Below, piece after piece: positions 8,921 to 18,887 of a stretch of DNA of 64,000 bases. The stretch's first letter is position 1. Every line of letters begins with the position of its first letter. The stretch comes from an uncultured Bacilli bacterium (GTDB lineage: Bacteria > Bacillota_I > Bacilli_A > RF39 > UBA660). Position numbers and translations under genes: made by a program. Location: positions 47,863 through 111,862 of the forward strand of contig CAKPGR010000001.1 of assembly GCA_934155005.1 (NCBI GenBank), given 5' to 3'. Under the pieces are notes generated by a model that searched no databases, was not told the DNA's origin, and worked only from the letters and a program-made list of their open reading frames with translations.

Positions 8921-9140
8921 GATAAGTTTTCCACTTTTAAATATCATTAATTTTTAAAGGTAAATAATGTTTTCCACTTGAATTAACATATATGTTAATA
9001 ATTATTTGTAACAATGTTAATTAAATTTAATAACTTTTACACATATTATGTTAAAAACTATCTATTACTTTTGAATTTATTTATTTTTTCCTGTGTATAA
9101 ATCTGTTAATTACCTTTTTTTTTGTTTTTTCCACAATTTT
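8921..9140. other. oriC: oriC, upstream DnaA-box cluster and AT-rich region
   Basis: The rpmH-dnaA gap holds several DnaA-box-like 9-mers: TTTTCCACT at 8927-8935 and 8970-8978, TTTTACACA at 9035-9043, TGTGTATAA (the reverse of perfect TTATACACA) at 9092-9100, and TTTTCCACA at 9127-9135. All but one begin TTTT where the consensus has TTAT. The rest is nearly pure A+T. With the second cluster after dnaA this gives the bipartite origin known from Bacillus. The unwinding site was not located. Confidence 0.75.
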
Positions 9141-9204
9141 TCTTTAATTTTTATAAAAAATAATGTAAAATATATGTAACAATTTATTTCAGGAGGTGTA
9201 TCAT

Positions 9205-10557
9205 ATGAATAATTCTCAATTGTGGAATACTTTTTTAGATAGAATTAAAAATGAGATTTCTACAGTTACATATGATACTTGGTTCGCAGATACTAAAATT
9301 ATTGATATAAAAGATAATATTGTATTATTATCTGTGCCAATGCATGTTCATAAAAAAATGCTTAGTGAAAATTATAATGAATTAATAGAAGAAATTTTCA
9401 CTGAAATATCGGGTACTAATTTTAAATTTGAATATTTAACAGAAGATGAAGTTAAAGAAAATATTACTATTAATACAGATGAAATAGGTGTTCCTAGTGT
9501 TTCAACATTTGAATCAAATTTAAAATCTAATTATAATTTTGAAAATTTTATAGTAGGGGAAAGCAATAAATTTGCTAAATTAACAGCTCTTGCTGTTGCC
9601 GAAAAACCTGGACAGATGTATAATCCATTATTTATCTACGGAAATAGTGGACTTGGAAAAACTCATTTAATGCATGCAATTGGAAATTATGCTGTTAAAA
9701 ATAACAAAAGTAAAGTTCTTTATGTAACAAGTGAAAAATTTGTAGATGATTTTATTGGAATTAATAAAAGAAATCAAGATGGAACTAATTTTGATAGTGT
9801 AGAAATATTCAAAAAAAAATATAGAGACGTTGATATTCTTATTATTGATGATATTCAATATTTGGGAAATGGGGTAAAAACACAACAAGAATTTTTCAAC
9901 ACCTTTAATGAATTATATGATAAGAATAAACAAATTATTATATCTTCAGATAGATCACCAGATGATTTAAAATTACTTGAAGATAGACTTCGAACTAGAT
10001 TTAACTGGGGAATTACTATTAACATTGAGCCACCAGAATTTGAATTAAGACTTCATATAATTGAAAATAAACTTAAAGGTCAAATGTTAAATACTGAATT
10101 TCCAAAAGAAGTTCAAGAATTTATAGCAAGCAATTGTACAAGCGATGTAAGAAAATTAGAAGGAGCTATTACAAGAGTTATAGCATATGCTACTATGATG
10201 AACGGAAGTGACATTACATTAGAATTAGCAGATGAAGCTTTAAAAGGTTACTTTGTAAAAACAATTGTATCAAAAAATAAAATAGAACAAGTTCAACAAA
10301 TAGTAGCAAATCATTATAATATAACAGTTGATGATATGAAAAGTAAAAGACGGATGGCTTCAATTGCTTTTCCTAGACAAGTTGCTATGTACATATGTAG
10401 AACAAGTCTAAAAGAGTCATTTCCCAAAATTGGAATTGAATTTGGTGGCAAAGATCATACTACTGTAATGCACTCAGTAGATAAAATTAAAAAACAAATG
10501 AATAAAGAAAAAGATTTAAAAGATGAAATAGAAAAAATTATAGCAAAAATATTATAA
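9205..10557 (+). CDS. dnaA: chromosomal replication initiator DnaA
   Basis: AAA+ ATPase that binds DnaA boxes and opens oriC. 450 residues. The start is the ATG at 9205; the longer frame opens at a GTG that lies inside the AGGAGG ribosome site (9191-9196). Domain I is at 1-80, the AAA+ core has Walker A GNSGLGKTH near 155 and Walker B ILIIDDIQ near 217, and domain IV ends with the box-binding signature GGKDHTTVMHSVDKI. Flanked on both sides by DnaA-box clusters, so autoregulation is likely. Confidence 0.97.
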   Translation: MNNSQLWNTFLDRIKNEISTVTYDTWFADTKIIDIKDNIVLLSVPMHVHKKMLSENYNELIEEIFTEISGTNFKFEYLTEDEVKENITINTDEIGVPSVSTFESNLKSNYNFENFIVGESNKFAKLTALAVAEKPGQMYNPLFIYGNSGLGKTHLMHAIGNYAVKNNKSKVLYVTSEKFVDDFIGINKRNQDGTNFDSVEIFKKKYRDVDILIIDDIQYLGNGVKTQQEFFNTFNELYDKNKQIIISSDRSPDDLKLLEDRLRTRFNWGITINIEPPEFELRLHIIENKLKGQMLNTEFPKEVQEFIASNCTSDVRKLEGAITRVIAYATMMNGSDITLELADEALKGYFVKTIVSKNKIEQVQQIVANHYNITVDDMKSKRRMASIAFPRQVAMYICRTSLKESFPKIGIEFGGKDHTTVMHSVDKIKKQMNKEKDLKDEIEKIIAKIL

Positions 10558-10579
10558 TAGGGGGAAAATAAAAAATTAA

Positions 10580-10660
10580 TAACTTTTTTTCCACATAGAA
10601 AAATTGATATTAATACTTAAAAAATAACAAAATTTAAAGTTATGCACTTTTTCCACTTCT
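10580..10660. other. oriC, downstream DnaA-box cluster between dnaA and dnaN
   Basis: TTTTCCACA (10587-10595), TTATGCACT (10640-10648, one mismatch to TTATNCACA) and TTTTCCACT (10649-10657) lie in the 150-bp dnaA-dnaN gap. The last two are directly adjacent. Confidence 0.65.
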
Positions 10661-10707
10661 ATAATAATAATAAAATATAATAAATAATAAAAATAGGAGG
10701 TTATTTT

Positions 10708-11826
10708 ATGAATTTTGAAATTAAACAAGATATTTTAGTAGAAAATTTAAATTATGTAATAAGGGGTATATCTAATAAAAATATAATACCAATACTAAAT
10801 TGTATAAAATTTGAATTAACAAATGAAGGTTTATATATGTTAAGTACTGATAATGAAAGTGCTATAAAAACCTTTATTTCCCATGACAAAATAGATAAAA
10901 TTAATAATTTAGGAGAATTTGTTATTTCTGGGAAATATATTTATGAAATAGTAAAAAAATTACCAAACGAATTAATTAAAATAGAAGAAATAATTGATAA
11001 TAAAATTAATATATCCACACCAAATTCTTCTTTTAATTTAAATTGTAATAATATTAATGAATTTCCAGAGTTAGATTTAAATGATAGTAAGACTCCAATA
11101 TTATTAACTCATAAACAATTAAAAACAATGATTAAACAAACGTCATTTGCAGCTTCAACACAAGAAAATAGGCCAGAATTTACAGGAATTAATTTTAAAA
11201 TAGAAAATCAAATTTTAGAATGTACAGCAACTGACTCTTATAGATTAGCTAAGAAAAAAATTAAAATAAATGAAAAAATGGATGATTTAATTAATATAAT
11301 AGTTCCAACTAGAAATTTAAATGAATTAGAAAAAATGTTGAATGAAACTGATAATATAGTTGAAGTTCATATATTTAATAATAAAATTATTTTTAAATTT
11401 AATGATATTTTAGTAATGAGTAGGCTAATAAATGGTACGTATCCAGATACTAATAAGTTGATACCAACAGATTTTAAAATTATTTTAGATACTAATTTAT
11501 TAGATTTTTATCAAGCAATTGATAGAGCATCATTATTAACTAGTGAATTTGATAAAAATACAATTAAATTAGATTATTCTAACAATATTGTAGAATTGTC
11601 TTCTAATATTCCTGAAATAGGACATGTAGAAGAAAAAATTCATGTACAAAGTAACAATGATGAAACAATCAAATTAGCATTTTCTTCAAGATATATGATG
11701 GAAGCATTAAAATCTTTTGATAGTATTAATGTTAATATTAAGTTTAATGGAGAAGAAAAACCAATTATTATAAGTGAAAATGATGAAGATGTAATTCAAT
11801 TAATTTTACCTATAAAAACATATTAA
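10708..11826 (+). CDS. dnaN: DNA polymerase III sliding clamp (beta subunit)
   Basis: Ring-shaped processivity clamp of the replicative polymerase, 372 residues, normal for the family. Three repeated clamp domains of about 120 residues can be followed: FEIKQDILVENLNYVIRGIS at the start, TDSYRLAKKK in the middle, and the C-terminal VIQLILPIKTY, corresponding to the P-x-R/K-type end. AGGAGG lies 8 bases before the ATG. It follows dnaA across a box-containing gap and is closed by its own terminator. Confidence 0.96.
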   Translation: MNFEIKQDILVENLNYVIRGISNKNIIPILNCIKFELTNEGLYMLSTDNESAIKTFISHDKIDKINNLGEFVISGKYIYEIVKKLPNELIKIEEIIDNKINISTPNSSFNLNCNNINEFPELDLNDSKTPILLTHKQLKTMIKQTSFAASTQENRPEFTGINFKIENQILECTATDSYRLAKKKIKINEKMDDLINIIVPTRNLNELEKMLNETDNIVEVHIFNNKIIFKFNDILVMSRLINGTYPDTNKLIPTDFKIILDTNLLDFYQAIDRASLLTSEFDKNTIKLDYSNNIVELSSNIPEIGHVEEKIHVQSNNDETIKLAFSSRYMMEALKSFDSINVNIKFNGEEKPIIISENDEDVIQLILPIKTY

Positions 11827-11832
11827 AAATTT

Positions 11833-11858
11833 AATCACACCTTTAAGGTGTGATTTTT
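11833..11858 (+). terminator. terminator after dnaN
   Basis: An 11-bp stem (AATCACACCTT/AAGGTGTGATT) followed by T5. It separates dnaN from the comK-like gene. Confidence 0.85.
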
Positions 11859-11963
11859 ATATACAAATATATTAAAAAATTTTCTTATTTTCCAAAATTC
11901 ATCATTTTTAGACATGTTTATATATTAAAGTAGAAAACATTAATTTTTAAGGAGGATAATATT

Positions 11964-12410
11964 ATGAATGAATATGAAATTAATAAAAATACTTTAGCTA
12001 TTATTCCAGTAAATCCAGATAAAACAAAAATAATTGAGATTGATAATGAATTTATGATTAATAATTCATCATTTAAAATTATTGATCATAGTTGTAGATT
12101 TTTTGGAAGTTCCTATAAAGGTAGAAAAATTGGTTCTTTTGAAATAATAGGTAGTAATTATAAGGTTCCTATTATAATTGAAGAAACTTTAAATATTATT
12201 TTTTTTCCTTTAACAGGAATTTATAAAGATACAATTTGGATTTCATTAGATCAAATAAAAAATTATAAAAGGAATAATAGTGGAAGTAAAATTATTTTTA
12301 AAAATGATTATGAAATAAATTTAGATATTTCTTATGGATCATTAGAAAATCAAATTTTAAGAGCAAGTTTACTTGATTCAACATTAAGAAAAAGAAGAAA
12401 AATGGTTTAA
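11964..12410 (+). CDS. ComK-family competence regulator homologue
   Basis: 148 residues that align by eye with B. subtilis ComK over most of its length: NTLAIIPV near the start, then HSCRFFGSSYKGRK (about 45-60), a KVPIII segment, FFPLTG, WISLDQI, KIIFKNDYEINLDISYGS and a final ENQILRASLL. In Bacillus ComK (192 aa) activates the DNA-uptake genes by binding paired AT boxes; this protein lacks about 40 residues, mostly at the C-terminus. AAGGAGG lies 7 bases before the ATG. It occupies the place of yaaA between dnaN and recF. No DNA-uptake gene is in this window, so a role in competence is inference; homologues in other lineages can have other targets. Confidence 0.75.
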   Translation: MNEYEINKNTLAIIPVNPDKTKIIEIDNEFMINNSSFKIIDHSCRFFGSSYKGRKIGSFEIIGSNYKVPIIIEETLNIIFFPLTGIYKDTIWISLDQIKNYKRNNSGSKIIFKNDYEINLDISYGSLENQILRASLLDSTLRKRRKMV

Positions 12411-12443
12411 ACTTCTTTTTTTTATTTATATTTGTGGTATAAT
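12388..12443 (+). promoter_or_regulatory. weak terminator of the comK-like gene and promoter of recF
   Basis: AAGAAG/CTTCTT arms around 12390-12425 with T8 can form a weak terminator over the gene end. An extended -10 (TGGTATAAT, core 12438-12443) follows, 76 bases before recF; no clear -35 is seen. Confidence 0.45.
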
Positions 12444-12519
12444 TATAAGTAGGTACAGGTGTACAATAAATGACTGTTTTTTGTTAAAATAGGCTTAAAA
12501 ATAGAAAACTGAGGTGTTT

Positions 12520-13632
12520 ATGTATTTAAAATGTATTGAAATTGAAAATTTTCGTAATTATTCTAAATTAAAAATATCTTTCAAAAAAGGAATAAATATA
12601 ATCTATGGAGAAAATGGACAAGGTAAAACAAATTTACTTGAAAGTATTTATTTTTTAGCCATGACTAAGTCATATCGTTCTTATATTGATAGTAATTTAA
12701 TAAAAGATAACGAAAATTATTTTAAATTAAAAGGACAATTATATACTGATAATATAAAAACAAATCTTGAAATAAAATATTCTAATAAAGAAAAAATTAT
12801 TAAAAAAGATAATAATAAAATTTTAAAGTTAAATGATTATATTTCAAATATGAATATAATTATTTTTTGTCCAGATGATTTAAATTTAATTAAGGGTTAT
12901 CCAAGTGATAGAAGAAAATATTTAAATTTAGAAATTAGTCAATTGAATAGTGATTATTTAAGTGTTGTAAATGATTATTCTAAATTATTAAAAATGCGTA
13001 ATGATTACTTGAAAAATCAATATATAGATATAAATTATTTAAAAATTTTAACAGATTATTTAATAAAAAAAGCTATTATAATATATAGAATGCGAAAAAA
13101 ATATATTGATAGAATTAATGAAAATATAGAGAGTATTTACTTTAATTTATCAAATATAAATGGATTTTTCTTAAAATATAATGATATGTTAAATACTGAT
13201 AATTATAGTTATGAAAATATAGAAAGAATTTTAAATGAAAAATTTAAAGAAAATTATGAAAAAGAATTAATTTTAAAAAAAACTTTATTTGGACCACAAC
13301 ATGATGATATAGAATTTAAAATTAATGAATTTAATATTAAAACATATGGTTCTCAGGGACAACAAAGAATGGCAATTTTAGCTATTAAATTAGCAGAATT
13401 AGAAATAATAAAAAAATATAAAAATCATTATCCTATTTTATTATTAGATGATGTTTTTAGTGAACTTGATAAAAATAAAAAAAATAATTTACTAAAATAT
13501 GTTTATGATAATTCACAAGTAATAATAACAACAACTGATTTAAATAATATTGGTAAAAAAATAAAAGAACAGTCTAAATTAATAAAAATAAAAAATGGTT
13601 CATTAGAAAAAGTAACAGAGGTGATTAGATGA
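12520..13632 (+). CDS. recF: DNA replication and repair protein RecF
   Basis: SMC-like ATPase that helps load RecA at gaps. 370 residues from the ATG at 12520, whose [14 protein letters not shown] start matches the family; the GTG six bases earlier lies in the GAGGTG ribosome site. Walker [10 protein letters not shown] (about 30-38), the signature YGSQGQQRM near 285, and Walker [12 protein letters not shown] near 310 are all present. The stop TGA overlaps the gyrB ATG by 4 bases, so recF-gyrB-gyrA is one unit. Confidence 0.95.
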   Translation: MYLKCIEIENFRNYSKLKISFKKGINIIYGENGQGKTNLLESIYFLAMTKSYRSYIDSNLIKDNENYFKLKGQLYTDNIKTNLEIKYSNKEKIIKKDNNKILKLNDYISNMNIIIFCPDDLNLIKGYPSDRRKYLNLEISQLNSDYLSVVNDYSKLLKMRNDYLKNQYIDINYLKILTDYLIKKAIIIYRMRKKYIDRINENIESIYFNLSNINGFFLKYNDMLNTDNYSYENIERILNEKFKENYEKELILKKTLFGPQHDDIEFKINEFNIKTYGSQGQQRMAILAIKLAELEIIKKYKNHYPILLLDDVFSELDKNKKNNLLKYVYDNSQVIITTTDLNNIGKKIKEQSKLIKIKNGSLEKVTEVIR

Positions 13633-15554
13633 AAAATGAATTAGAACATTATGATGCTAGCGATATTCAAGTATTGGAAGGATTAGAAGCTGTAAGAAAA
13701 AGACCTGGTATGTATATTGGAACAACAGATGTTAAGGGATTACATCATTTGGTATGGGAAATAGTTGATAATGCTATTGATGAAGCTTTAGCTGGTTATT
13801 GTAATAATATAGAAATAATTATTAATAAAGATAATTCTATAACAGTTAAAGATAATGGTCGTGGTATTCCTGTTGATATTCATAAAAAAACAGGTATTTC
13901 TACAGTTGAAACTGTTTATACTGTGTTACATGCTGGTGGTAAATTTGGTGGAGGCGGATATAAAGTTTCCGGAGGTCTTCATGGTGTAGGTGCTAGTGTT
14001 GTAAACGCATTATCATCGAGTGTAACAGTTATAGTTTATAAAAATAGTAAAATTTATGAAGCTAAATTTGCTAATGGTGGAAAAATAGTTGAACATTTAA
14101 CTGTAATTGGAGAATGTGAAGAAAATAGGACAGGAACAACAGTAACTTTTAAACCAGATGCATCTATTTTTGATACAGATATTTATAATTATGATACATT
14201 ACGTGTTAGAACAAGGGAACTAGCTTTTTTAAATAAAGGTTTAAAAATAACACTTAGGGATGATAGAGATGATGAAGATACAACAGGTGAAACATTTCAT
14301 TATGAAGGTGGAATTAGTGAGTATGTAAAATATTTAAATAAAAATAAAACACCAATTCATGAAGAAATAATTCATTTAGAAGGTGAAGAACAAGGAATAA
14401 TTTTTGAAGTTGCTTTACAATATAATGATGGTTATACAGAAAATATTTATTCATTTGTTAATAATATTAATACTCATGATGGAGGAACTCATGAAGATGG
14501 TGTTAAAAGAGCATTAACTAGAATTTTAAATAATTATGCAAAAAATCATAAATTATTAAAAGATAAAGATGATTCTTTAACAGGTGATGATGTAAAAGAA
14601 GGATTAACAATGATTGTTTCTTGTAAACATCCAAATCCACAATTTGAAGGTCAAACAAAAGGAAGACTTGGAAATTCAGAAGTTAGAAAAATAGCTGATA
14701 ATGTATTTAGTGAAGGATTTGAAAGATTTTTACTTGAAAATCCTAATATTGCTAAGACTATTATAGAAAAAGCAACAGTCGCTTCTCGTGCAAGACTTGC
14801 AGCAAAGAGAGCCCGTGAAGCAACTCGTAGAAAAACAGCACTAGATGGTTTTAATACAATAGGTAAACTTACAGATTGTACAAGTAAAGATGCATCAATC
14901 TCAGAAATATTTATAGTCGAAGGAGATTCAGCAGGTGGATCAGCTAAGGACGCTAGAATTCCAAAAACACAAGCAATTTTACCTTTACGTGGAAAAATTT
15001 TAAATGTAGAGAAAGCAAGATTAGATAAAGCTTTATCTAATGAAGAAATAAGAACAATAATAACAGCATTTGGTACTGGAATAGGTGATGAGTTTGATAT
15101 AAATAAATTAAGATATCATAAAATTGTCATTATGACAGATGCTGATGTAGATGGTTCACATATTAGAATACTTTTATTAACATTATTTTATAGATTTTTT
15201 AGACCAATTGTTGAAGGTGGATATGTATATGCTGCTCAACCACCACTTTATAAAGTAATAACAGGAAAAAATTGTAAATATGTTTTAACAGATGAAGAAT
15301 TAGAAGAATATAGAAAAACATTAAGTCCTAATGCTAAACCTATAGTACAACGTTTTAAGGGATTAGGTGAAATGGATGCAATAGATCTACGTGAAACAAC
15401 AATGCATATAAATAATAGGGTTTTAAAAAGGGTAACTGTTGATGATTTAGTAGAAGCAGATAAAATTTTTACAGAACTTATGGGTGATGATGTATTACCT
15501 CGTAAATTATTTATTGAAGAAAATGCTAAATATGTAGAAAATTTAGATATATAG
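13629..15554 (+). CDS. gyrB: DNA gyrase subunit B
   Basis: ATPase subunit of DNA gyrase, 641 residues. The GHKL ATPase N-box is [13 protein letters not shown] with [10 protein letters not shown] and [15 protein letters not shown]. The transducer follows, then the TOPRIM domain with [10 protein letters not shown] and [10 protein letters not shown]. The C-terminal tail PLYKV...[10 protein letters not shown] is typical. The start overlaps recF (ATGA), and gyrA follows after 9 bases with AGGAGG in the gap. Confidence 0.97.
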   Translation: MKNELEHYDASDIQVLEGLEAVRKRPGMYIGTTDVKGLHHLVWEIVDNAIDEALAGYCNNIEIIINKDNSITVKDNGRGIPVDIHKKTGISTVETVYTVLHAGGKFGGGGYKVSGGLHGVGASVVNALSSSVTVIVYKNSKIYEAKFANGGKIVEHLTVIGECEENRTGTTVTFKPDASIFDTDIYNYDTLRVRTRELAFLNKGLKITLRDDRDDEDTTGETFHYEGGISEYVKYLNKNKTPIHEEIIHLEGEEQGIIFEVALQYNDGYTENIYSFVNNINTHDGGTHEDGVKRALTRILNNYAKNHKLLKDKDDSLTGDDVKEGLTMIVSCKHPNPQFEGQTKGRLGNSEVRKIADNVFSEGFERFLLENPNIAKTIIEKATVASRARLAAKRAREATRRKTALDGFNTIGKLTDCTSKDASISEIFIVEGDSAGGSAKDARIPKTQAILPLRGKILNVEKARLDKALSNEEIRTIITAFGTGIGDEFDINKLRYHKIVIMTDADVDGSHIRILLLTLFYRFFRPIVEGGYVYAAQPPLYKVITGKNCKYVLTDEELEEYRKTLSPNAKPIVQRFKGLGEMDAIDLRETTMHINNRVLKRVTVDDLVEADKIFTELMGDDVLPRKLFIEENAKYVENLDI

Positions 15555-15563
15555 GAGGATGTT

Positions 15564-17996
15564 ATGGATAGAATAGTTGAAAAAAATATAGTCCAAGAAG
15601 TAAAAGATTCTTTTTTGGAATATTCAATGAGTGTTATAGTAGCTCGTGCTATTCCTGATTTAAGAGATGGTTTAAAACCTGTACACAGAAGAATTTTATA
15701 TTCAATGTATGAATCAGGATATACCTTTGATAAACCACATCGTAAAAGTGCTAGAATTGTTGGAGATGTTATGGGAAAATATCATCCACACGGAGATTCT
15801 TCAATATATGATGCGATGGTACGTATGGCTCAACCATTTAGTTTTAGACATATGTTGATAGACGGACATGGTAATTTTGGAAATTTAGATGGTGATGGAG
15901 CTGCAGCTATGCGTTATACAGAAGCCCGTTTATCTAAATTATCATTAGAAATGGTTAGAGATATTAATAAAAATACAGTTAATTTTATTCCAAACTTTGA
16001 TGAAACAGAAAAAGAACCTCAAATTCTACCTAGTAGATTTCCTAATATTTTAGTAAATGGTTCAATGGGAATTGCTGTTGGTATGGCAACAAATATACCA
16101 CCTCATAATTTAGGAGAAGTAATAGATGGTTGCGTAGCATATATTGACAATCCCGATATAGATACATTAGGTTTAATGGAATATATCAAGGGACCAGATT
16201 TTCCAACAGGAGCTACTATTTTAGGAAATAGTGGTATTAAGAAAGCTTATGAAACAGGAAAAGGTTCTATAACAATTCGTGGAAAAGTTGAAATAGAAGA
16301 AAATAATGGTCGATCAAGAATAATTGTAACAGAATTACCATATCAAGTTAATAAAAAGGAATTTCAAGAAAAAATTGGACAATTGGTTAGAGATAAAGTT
16401 ATAGATGGTATAAGTGACCTACATGAAGAATCTAATTTAGAAAATCCAGTTAGAATTGTTATTTACTTAAAGAAAGAAGCAAATGCTAATGTTGTATTAA
16501 ATAATCTTTATAAACATACACAATTGCAAACAAATTATGGTATTAATTTATTAGTTATAGATCAAAAAACTCCAAGAATTTTATCTTTAAAAGAAATTAT
16601 TTCTAAATATATAGATCATCAAAAAGAAATTATAATTAGACGTACAAAATATGATTTAGAAAAAGCTGAAAATAGAGTTCATATTTTAGAAGGATTAAAA
16701 ATAGCTTTGGATAATATAGATGATATTATTAAATTAATTAAAAGCTCAAAATCAGATGATGAGGCAAGAAATGGATTAATAAGTAATTTTAATTTATCAG
16801 AAATTCAAGCTAATGCCATATTAGAAATGAAATTAAGAAGATTAACTGGATTGGAAAGAGAAAAAATTGAAAATGAATTAAAAGAATTATTAAATTTAAT
16901 TGAAGAATTAAAATCAATTTTGGCAAGTAATGAAAAAGTTCTTCAAATAATTAAAAAGGAATTAGTTGAAATAAAAGAAAAACATGCCGATGAAAGAAGA
17001 ACTAATATAGATATGACAGCAATAGATTATATTGAAGATGAATCTTTAATTCCAGTAGAAGATGTATTAATTACACTAACTAATAATGGTTATATTAAAA
17101 GGGTATTATCTGATACTTATAAAACTCAAAATAGAGGTGGAGTAGGTATAAAAGGAATGACTACTAACGAAGAAGATTATGTTAAAAATTTAATCTCAAT
17201 GACTACACATGATTATATTTTATTCTTTACAAACAAAGGAAAAGTATATCGTATGAAAGGATACGAAATACCAGAATATAGTAGACAATCAAAAGGATTA
17301 CCTATAATTAATTTACTTCCTATTGAAAAAGAAGAATTTGTAACTGCAATGGTTAGTATTGAAAAAGAAGAAAAAAATAAATATATTGTATTTTGTACAC
17401 AAAATGGTTTAATTAAAAGAACTAATATTAAAGAATTTGAAAATATAAGAAATAATGGAAAAATAGCTATTACTCTTAAAGAAGAAGATAATTTAATATC
17501 AGTTCAAAAAACATCAGGAGAATCAGAAATATTAATAGGTTCTTCAAATGGAAGAATGATTAGATTTAATGAATCAGAAATTAGAATTATGGGTAGAACA
17601 GCATCAGGAGTTAAAGGAATAGATGTTGGAGATGGAAAATGTGTTGGTTGTGAAATTTCAAATATAAATCAACAAGTATTAGTTGTAACAGAAAATGGAT
17701 ATGGTAAAAAAACTAACATAGAAGAATATAGAAAAACTCATCGTGGTAGTAAAGGTGTTAAGGCATTAAATATTACTGAAAAAAATGGAAATATAGTTTC
17801 ATTTAAAATGGTTGAAGGTAAAGAAGATTTATTAATTATTACAACAAGTGGAATTATTATAAGATTATCAATAGCTCAAATTTCACAAACAGGTCGTGTT
17901 GCACAAGGTGTTAAATTAATTAATTTAAAAGAACACCAAAAAGTAAGTAATATATCATTAGTTGATCATGAAGTAGAAGAAAGTAGTGACAATTAA
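15564..17996 (+). CDS. gyrA: DNA gyrase subunit A
   Basis: Breakage-reunion subunit of gyrase, 810 residues. The winged-helix domain holds the catalytic tyrosine in [10 protein letters not shown]. The quinolone region reads [19 protein letters not shown], with Ser and Asp at the positions matching E. coli 83 and 87, the susceptible type. A GyrA-box-like QNRGGVG opens the C-terminal beta-pinwheel near residue 530, separating gyrase from ParC. The gene ends just before a palindrome that is at once a terminator and a parS site. Confidence 0.97.
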   Translation: MDRIVEKNIVQEVKDSFLEYSMSVIVARAIPDLRDGLKPVHRRILYSMYESGYTFDKPHRKSARIVGDVMGKYHPHGDSSIYDAMVRMAQPFSFRHMLIDGHGNFGNLDGDGAAAMRYTEARLSKLSLEMVRDINKNTVNFIPNFDETEKEPQILPSRFPNILVNGSMGIAVGMATNIPPHNLGEVIDGCVAYIDNPDIDTLGLMEYIKGPDFPTGATILGNSGIKKAYETGKGSITIRGKVEIEENNGRSRIIVTELPYQVNKKEFQEKIGQLVRDKVIDGISDLHEESNLENPVRIVIYLKKEANANVVLNNLYKHTQLQTNYGINLLVIDQKTPRILSLKEIISKYIDHQKEIIIRRTKYDLEKAENRVHILEGLKIALDNIDDIIKLIKSSKSDDEARNGLISNFNLSEIQANAILEMKLRRLTGLEREKIENELKELLNLIEELKSILASNEKVLQIIKKELVEIKEKHADERRTNIDMTAIDYIEDESLIPVEDVLITLTNNGYIKRVLSDTYKTQNRGGVGIKGMTTNEEDYVKNLISMTTHDYILFFTNKGKVYRMKGYEIPEYSRQSKGLPIINLLPIEKEEFVTAMVSIEKEEKNKYIVFCTQNGLIKRTNIKEFENIRNNGKIAITLKEEDNLISVQKTSGESEILIGSSNGRMIRFNESEIRIMGRTASGVKGIDVGDGKCVGCEISNINQQVLVVTENGYGKKTNIEEYRKTHRGSKGVKALNITEKNGNIVSFKMVEGKEDLLIITTSGIIIRLSIAQISQTGRVAQGVKLINLKEHQKVSNISLVDHEVEESSDN

Positions 17997-18001
17997 TTTG
18001 A

Positions 18002-18034
18002 ATACAATGTTTCACGTGAAACATTGTATTTTTT
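18002..18034 (+). terminator. gyrA terminator with an embedded parS
   Basis: The palindrome AATACAATGTTTCACG with its exact reverse complement, followed by a T-rich run. Its central 16 bp are a parS site. Confidence 0.7.
18008..18023. other. parS: parS site 1
   Basis: TGTTTCACGTGAAACA matches the bacterial parS consensus TGTTNCACGTGAAACA exactly. It is the ParB loading site, presumably for the ParB encoded at 42971. Confidence 0.95.
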
Positions 18035-18123
18035 ATTAAAATTGAATTTATAATATAAAAATAAAAATTTTTATAAAAAATATTATATATTATATAAATT
18101 ATTTATATTCAATATGAAAATAA

Positions 18124-18139
18124 TGTTTCACGTGAAACA
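18124..18139. other. parS: parS site 2
   Basis: An identical 16-mer, inside a longer palindrome (AATAATGTTTCACG and its complement) followed by T6, so it also looks like a terminator hairpin. Confidence 0.95.
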
Positions 18140-18243
18140 TTATTTTTTAATTATTAAAAAAATAGTATTAATAGTAATTAGTTTTATTTAAATAATATAA
18201 ATAATTTTAGTAGATAAAAAAACATATTATTCAATTTATTCAA

Positions 18244-18259
18244 TGTTTCACGTGAAACA
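18244..18259. other. parS: parS site 3
   Basis: Third identical 16-mer, 11 bases before the SRP RNA promoter. The three sites are spaced 116 and 120 bp apart. Confidence 0.95.
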
Positions 18260-18269
18260 TTAGATATTC

Positions 18270-18298
18270 TTGAAAAATAAAAATAAATAATGTATTAT
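18270..18298 (+). promoter_or_regulatory. promoter of the SRP RNA gene
   Basis: TTGAAA (18270-18275), a 17-bp spacer and TATTAT (18293-18298), placing transcription start at about 18304, the predicted RNA 5' end. Confidence 0.65.
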
Positions 18299-18303
18299 TT
18301 AAT

Positions 18304-18385
18304 AGGTACAACATTTATATTCGAACTAGGTCAGGACTGGAAAGTAGCAGCCTTAAGATTCACTAAATGTGTGTACTATTTTTTT
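18304..18385 (+). ncRNA. ffs: signal recognition particle RNA (4.5S type)
   Basis: Holds the Ffh-binding core GGTCAGGACTGGAAAGTAGC followed by AGCC, matching the universal SRP GGAAA tetraloop and AGCAGCC internal loop. Outer arms pair (GTACA with TGTAC, CATTTA with TAAATG), giving a single hairpin of about 80 nt. A T7 run at the 3' end serves as terminator. This is the short SRP RNA without the Bacillus Alu domain. It directly precedes tadA, near dnaX as in Bacillus. Confidence 0.92.
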
Positions 18386-18396
18386 ATGGTGATAAT

Positions 18397-18828
18397 ATGA
18401 ATGAAAAATACATGAGTTTAGCTTTAAAAGAAGCAAAAAAAGCATCAATGAATGGTGATATTCCAGTTGGATGTGTAATTATAAAAAATGATAAAGTAAT
18501 AGCAAAGTCATATAATAAAAAGGAAAAACATAATAATGCTATTAAACATGCTGAAATTGATGCTATAAGTAAAGCATGTAGAAAATTAAAAACATGGCAT
18601 TTAGATGATTGTATTTTATATACAACAATGGAACCGTGTACTATGTGTACAGGAGCCATAATTCAATCTAGAATTAAAAAAATATATTTTTCATTATCTA
18701 ATGAATCATTTGGATATTTAAAAACATATTGTAAAATAAATAAAACTAAAATTATTTATGAAGAAGGCTTATTTAATAAAGAAGTAAAACAATTACTAAA
18801 ACAATTTTTTACAAATATAAGAAGATAA
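18397..18828 (+). CDS. tadA: tRNA-specific adenosine deaminase TadA
   Basis: Zinc deaminase converting A34 to inosine in tRNA-Arg. 143 residues from the ATG at 18397 behind GGTGAT; a longer frame from a GTG at 18367 would start inside the SRP RNA and is rejected. The zinc/catalytic motifs are HAEIDAI (His, Glu) near 53 and PCTMCTGAI (two Cys) near 83. A palindromic terminator covers the stop codon. Confidence 0.94.
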   Translation: MNEKYMSLALKEAKKASMNGDIPVGCVIIKNDKVIAKSYNKKEKHNNAIKHAEIDAISKACRKLKTWHLDDCILYTTMEPCTMCTGAIIQSRIKKIYFSLSNESFGYLKTYCKINKTKIIYEEGLFNKEVKQLLKQFFTNIRR

Positions 18829-18843
18829 TTATCTTCTTTTTTA
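18818..18843 (+). terminator. terminator after tadA
   Basis: AAGAAGATAATTATCTTC is self-complementary, followed by T6. Confidence 0.7.
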
Positions 18844-18854
18844 ATTAAATATTA

Positions 18855-18863
18855 TGATATAAT
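18855..18863 (+). promoter_or_regulatory. extended -10 promoter of the dnaX operon
   Basis: TGATATAAT (TG-N-TATAAT, core 18858-18863), 24 bases before the dnaX ATG. No convincing -35. Confidence 0.5.
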
Positions 18864-18887
18864 TGTTATGTAATAAGAGGTGATAGA

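Noticed and set aside
9196..9204. GTG as the dnaA start
   Set aside because: The GTG overlaps the AGGAGG ribosome site; the ATG at 9205 is correctly spaced. The same reasoning was used for recF, noc, whiA, rpsF and rplI.
10861..10935. ATTTCCC and GGGAAAT half-sites in dnaN as Noc sites
   Set aside because: Only half palindromes with wrong spacing; such 7-mers recur by chance.
18300..18385. tRNA gene because of the TTCGAAC segment
   Set aside because: The surrounding GGAAA loop and AGCAGCC core identify SRP RNA; no acceptor or anticodon arms are present.
18367..18396. GTG start for tadA
   Set aside because: It lies inside the SRP RNA and its terminator; the ATG at 18397 follows a ribosome site and gives a normal TadA length.
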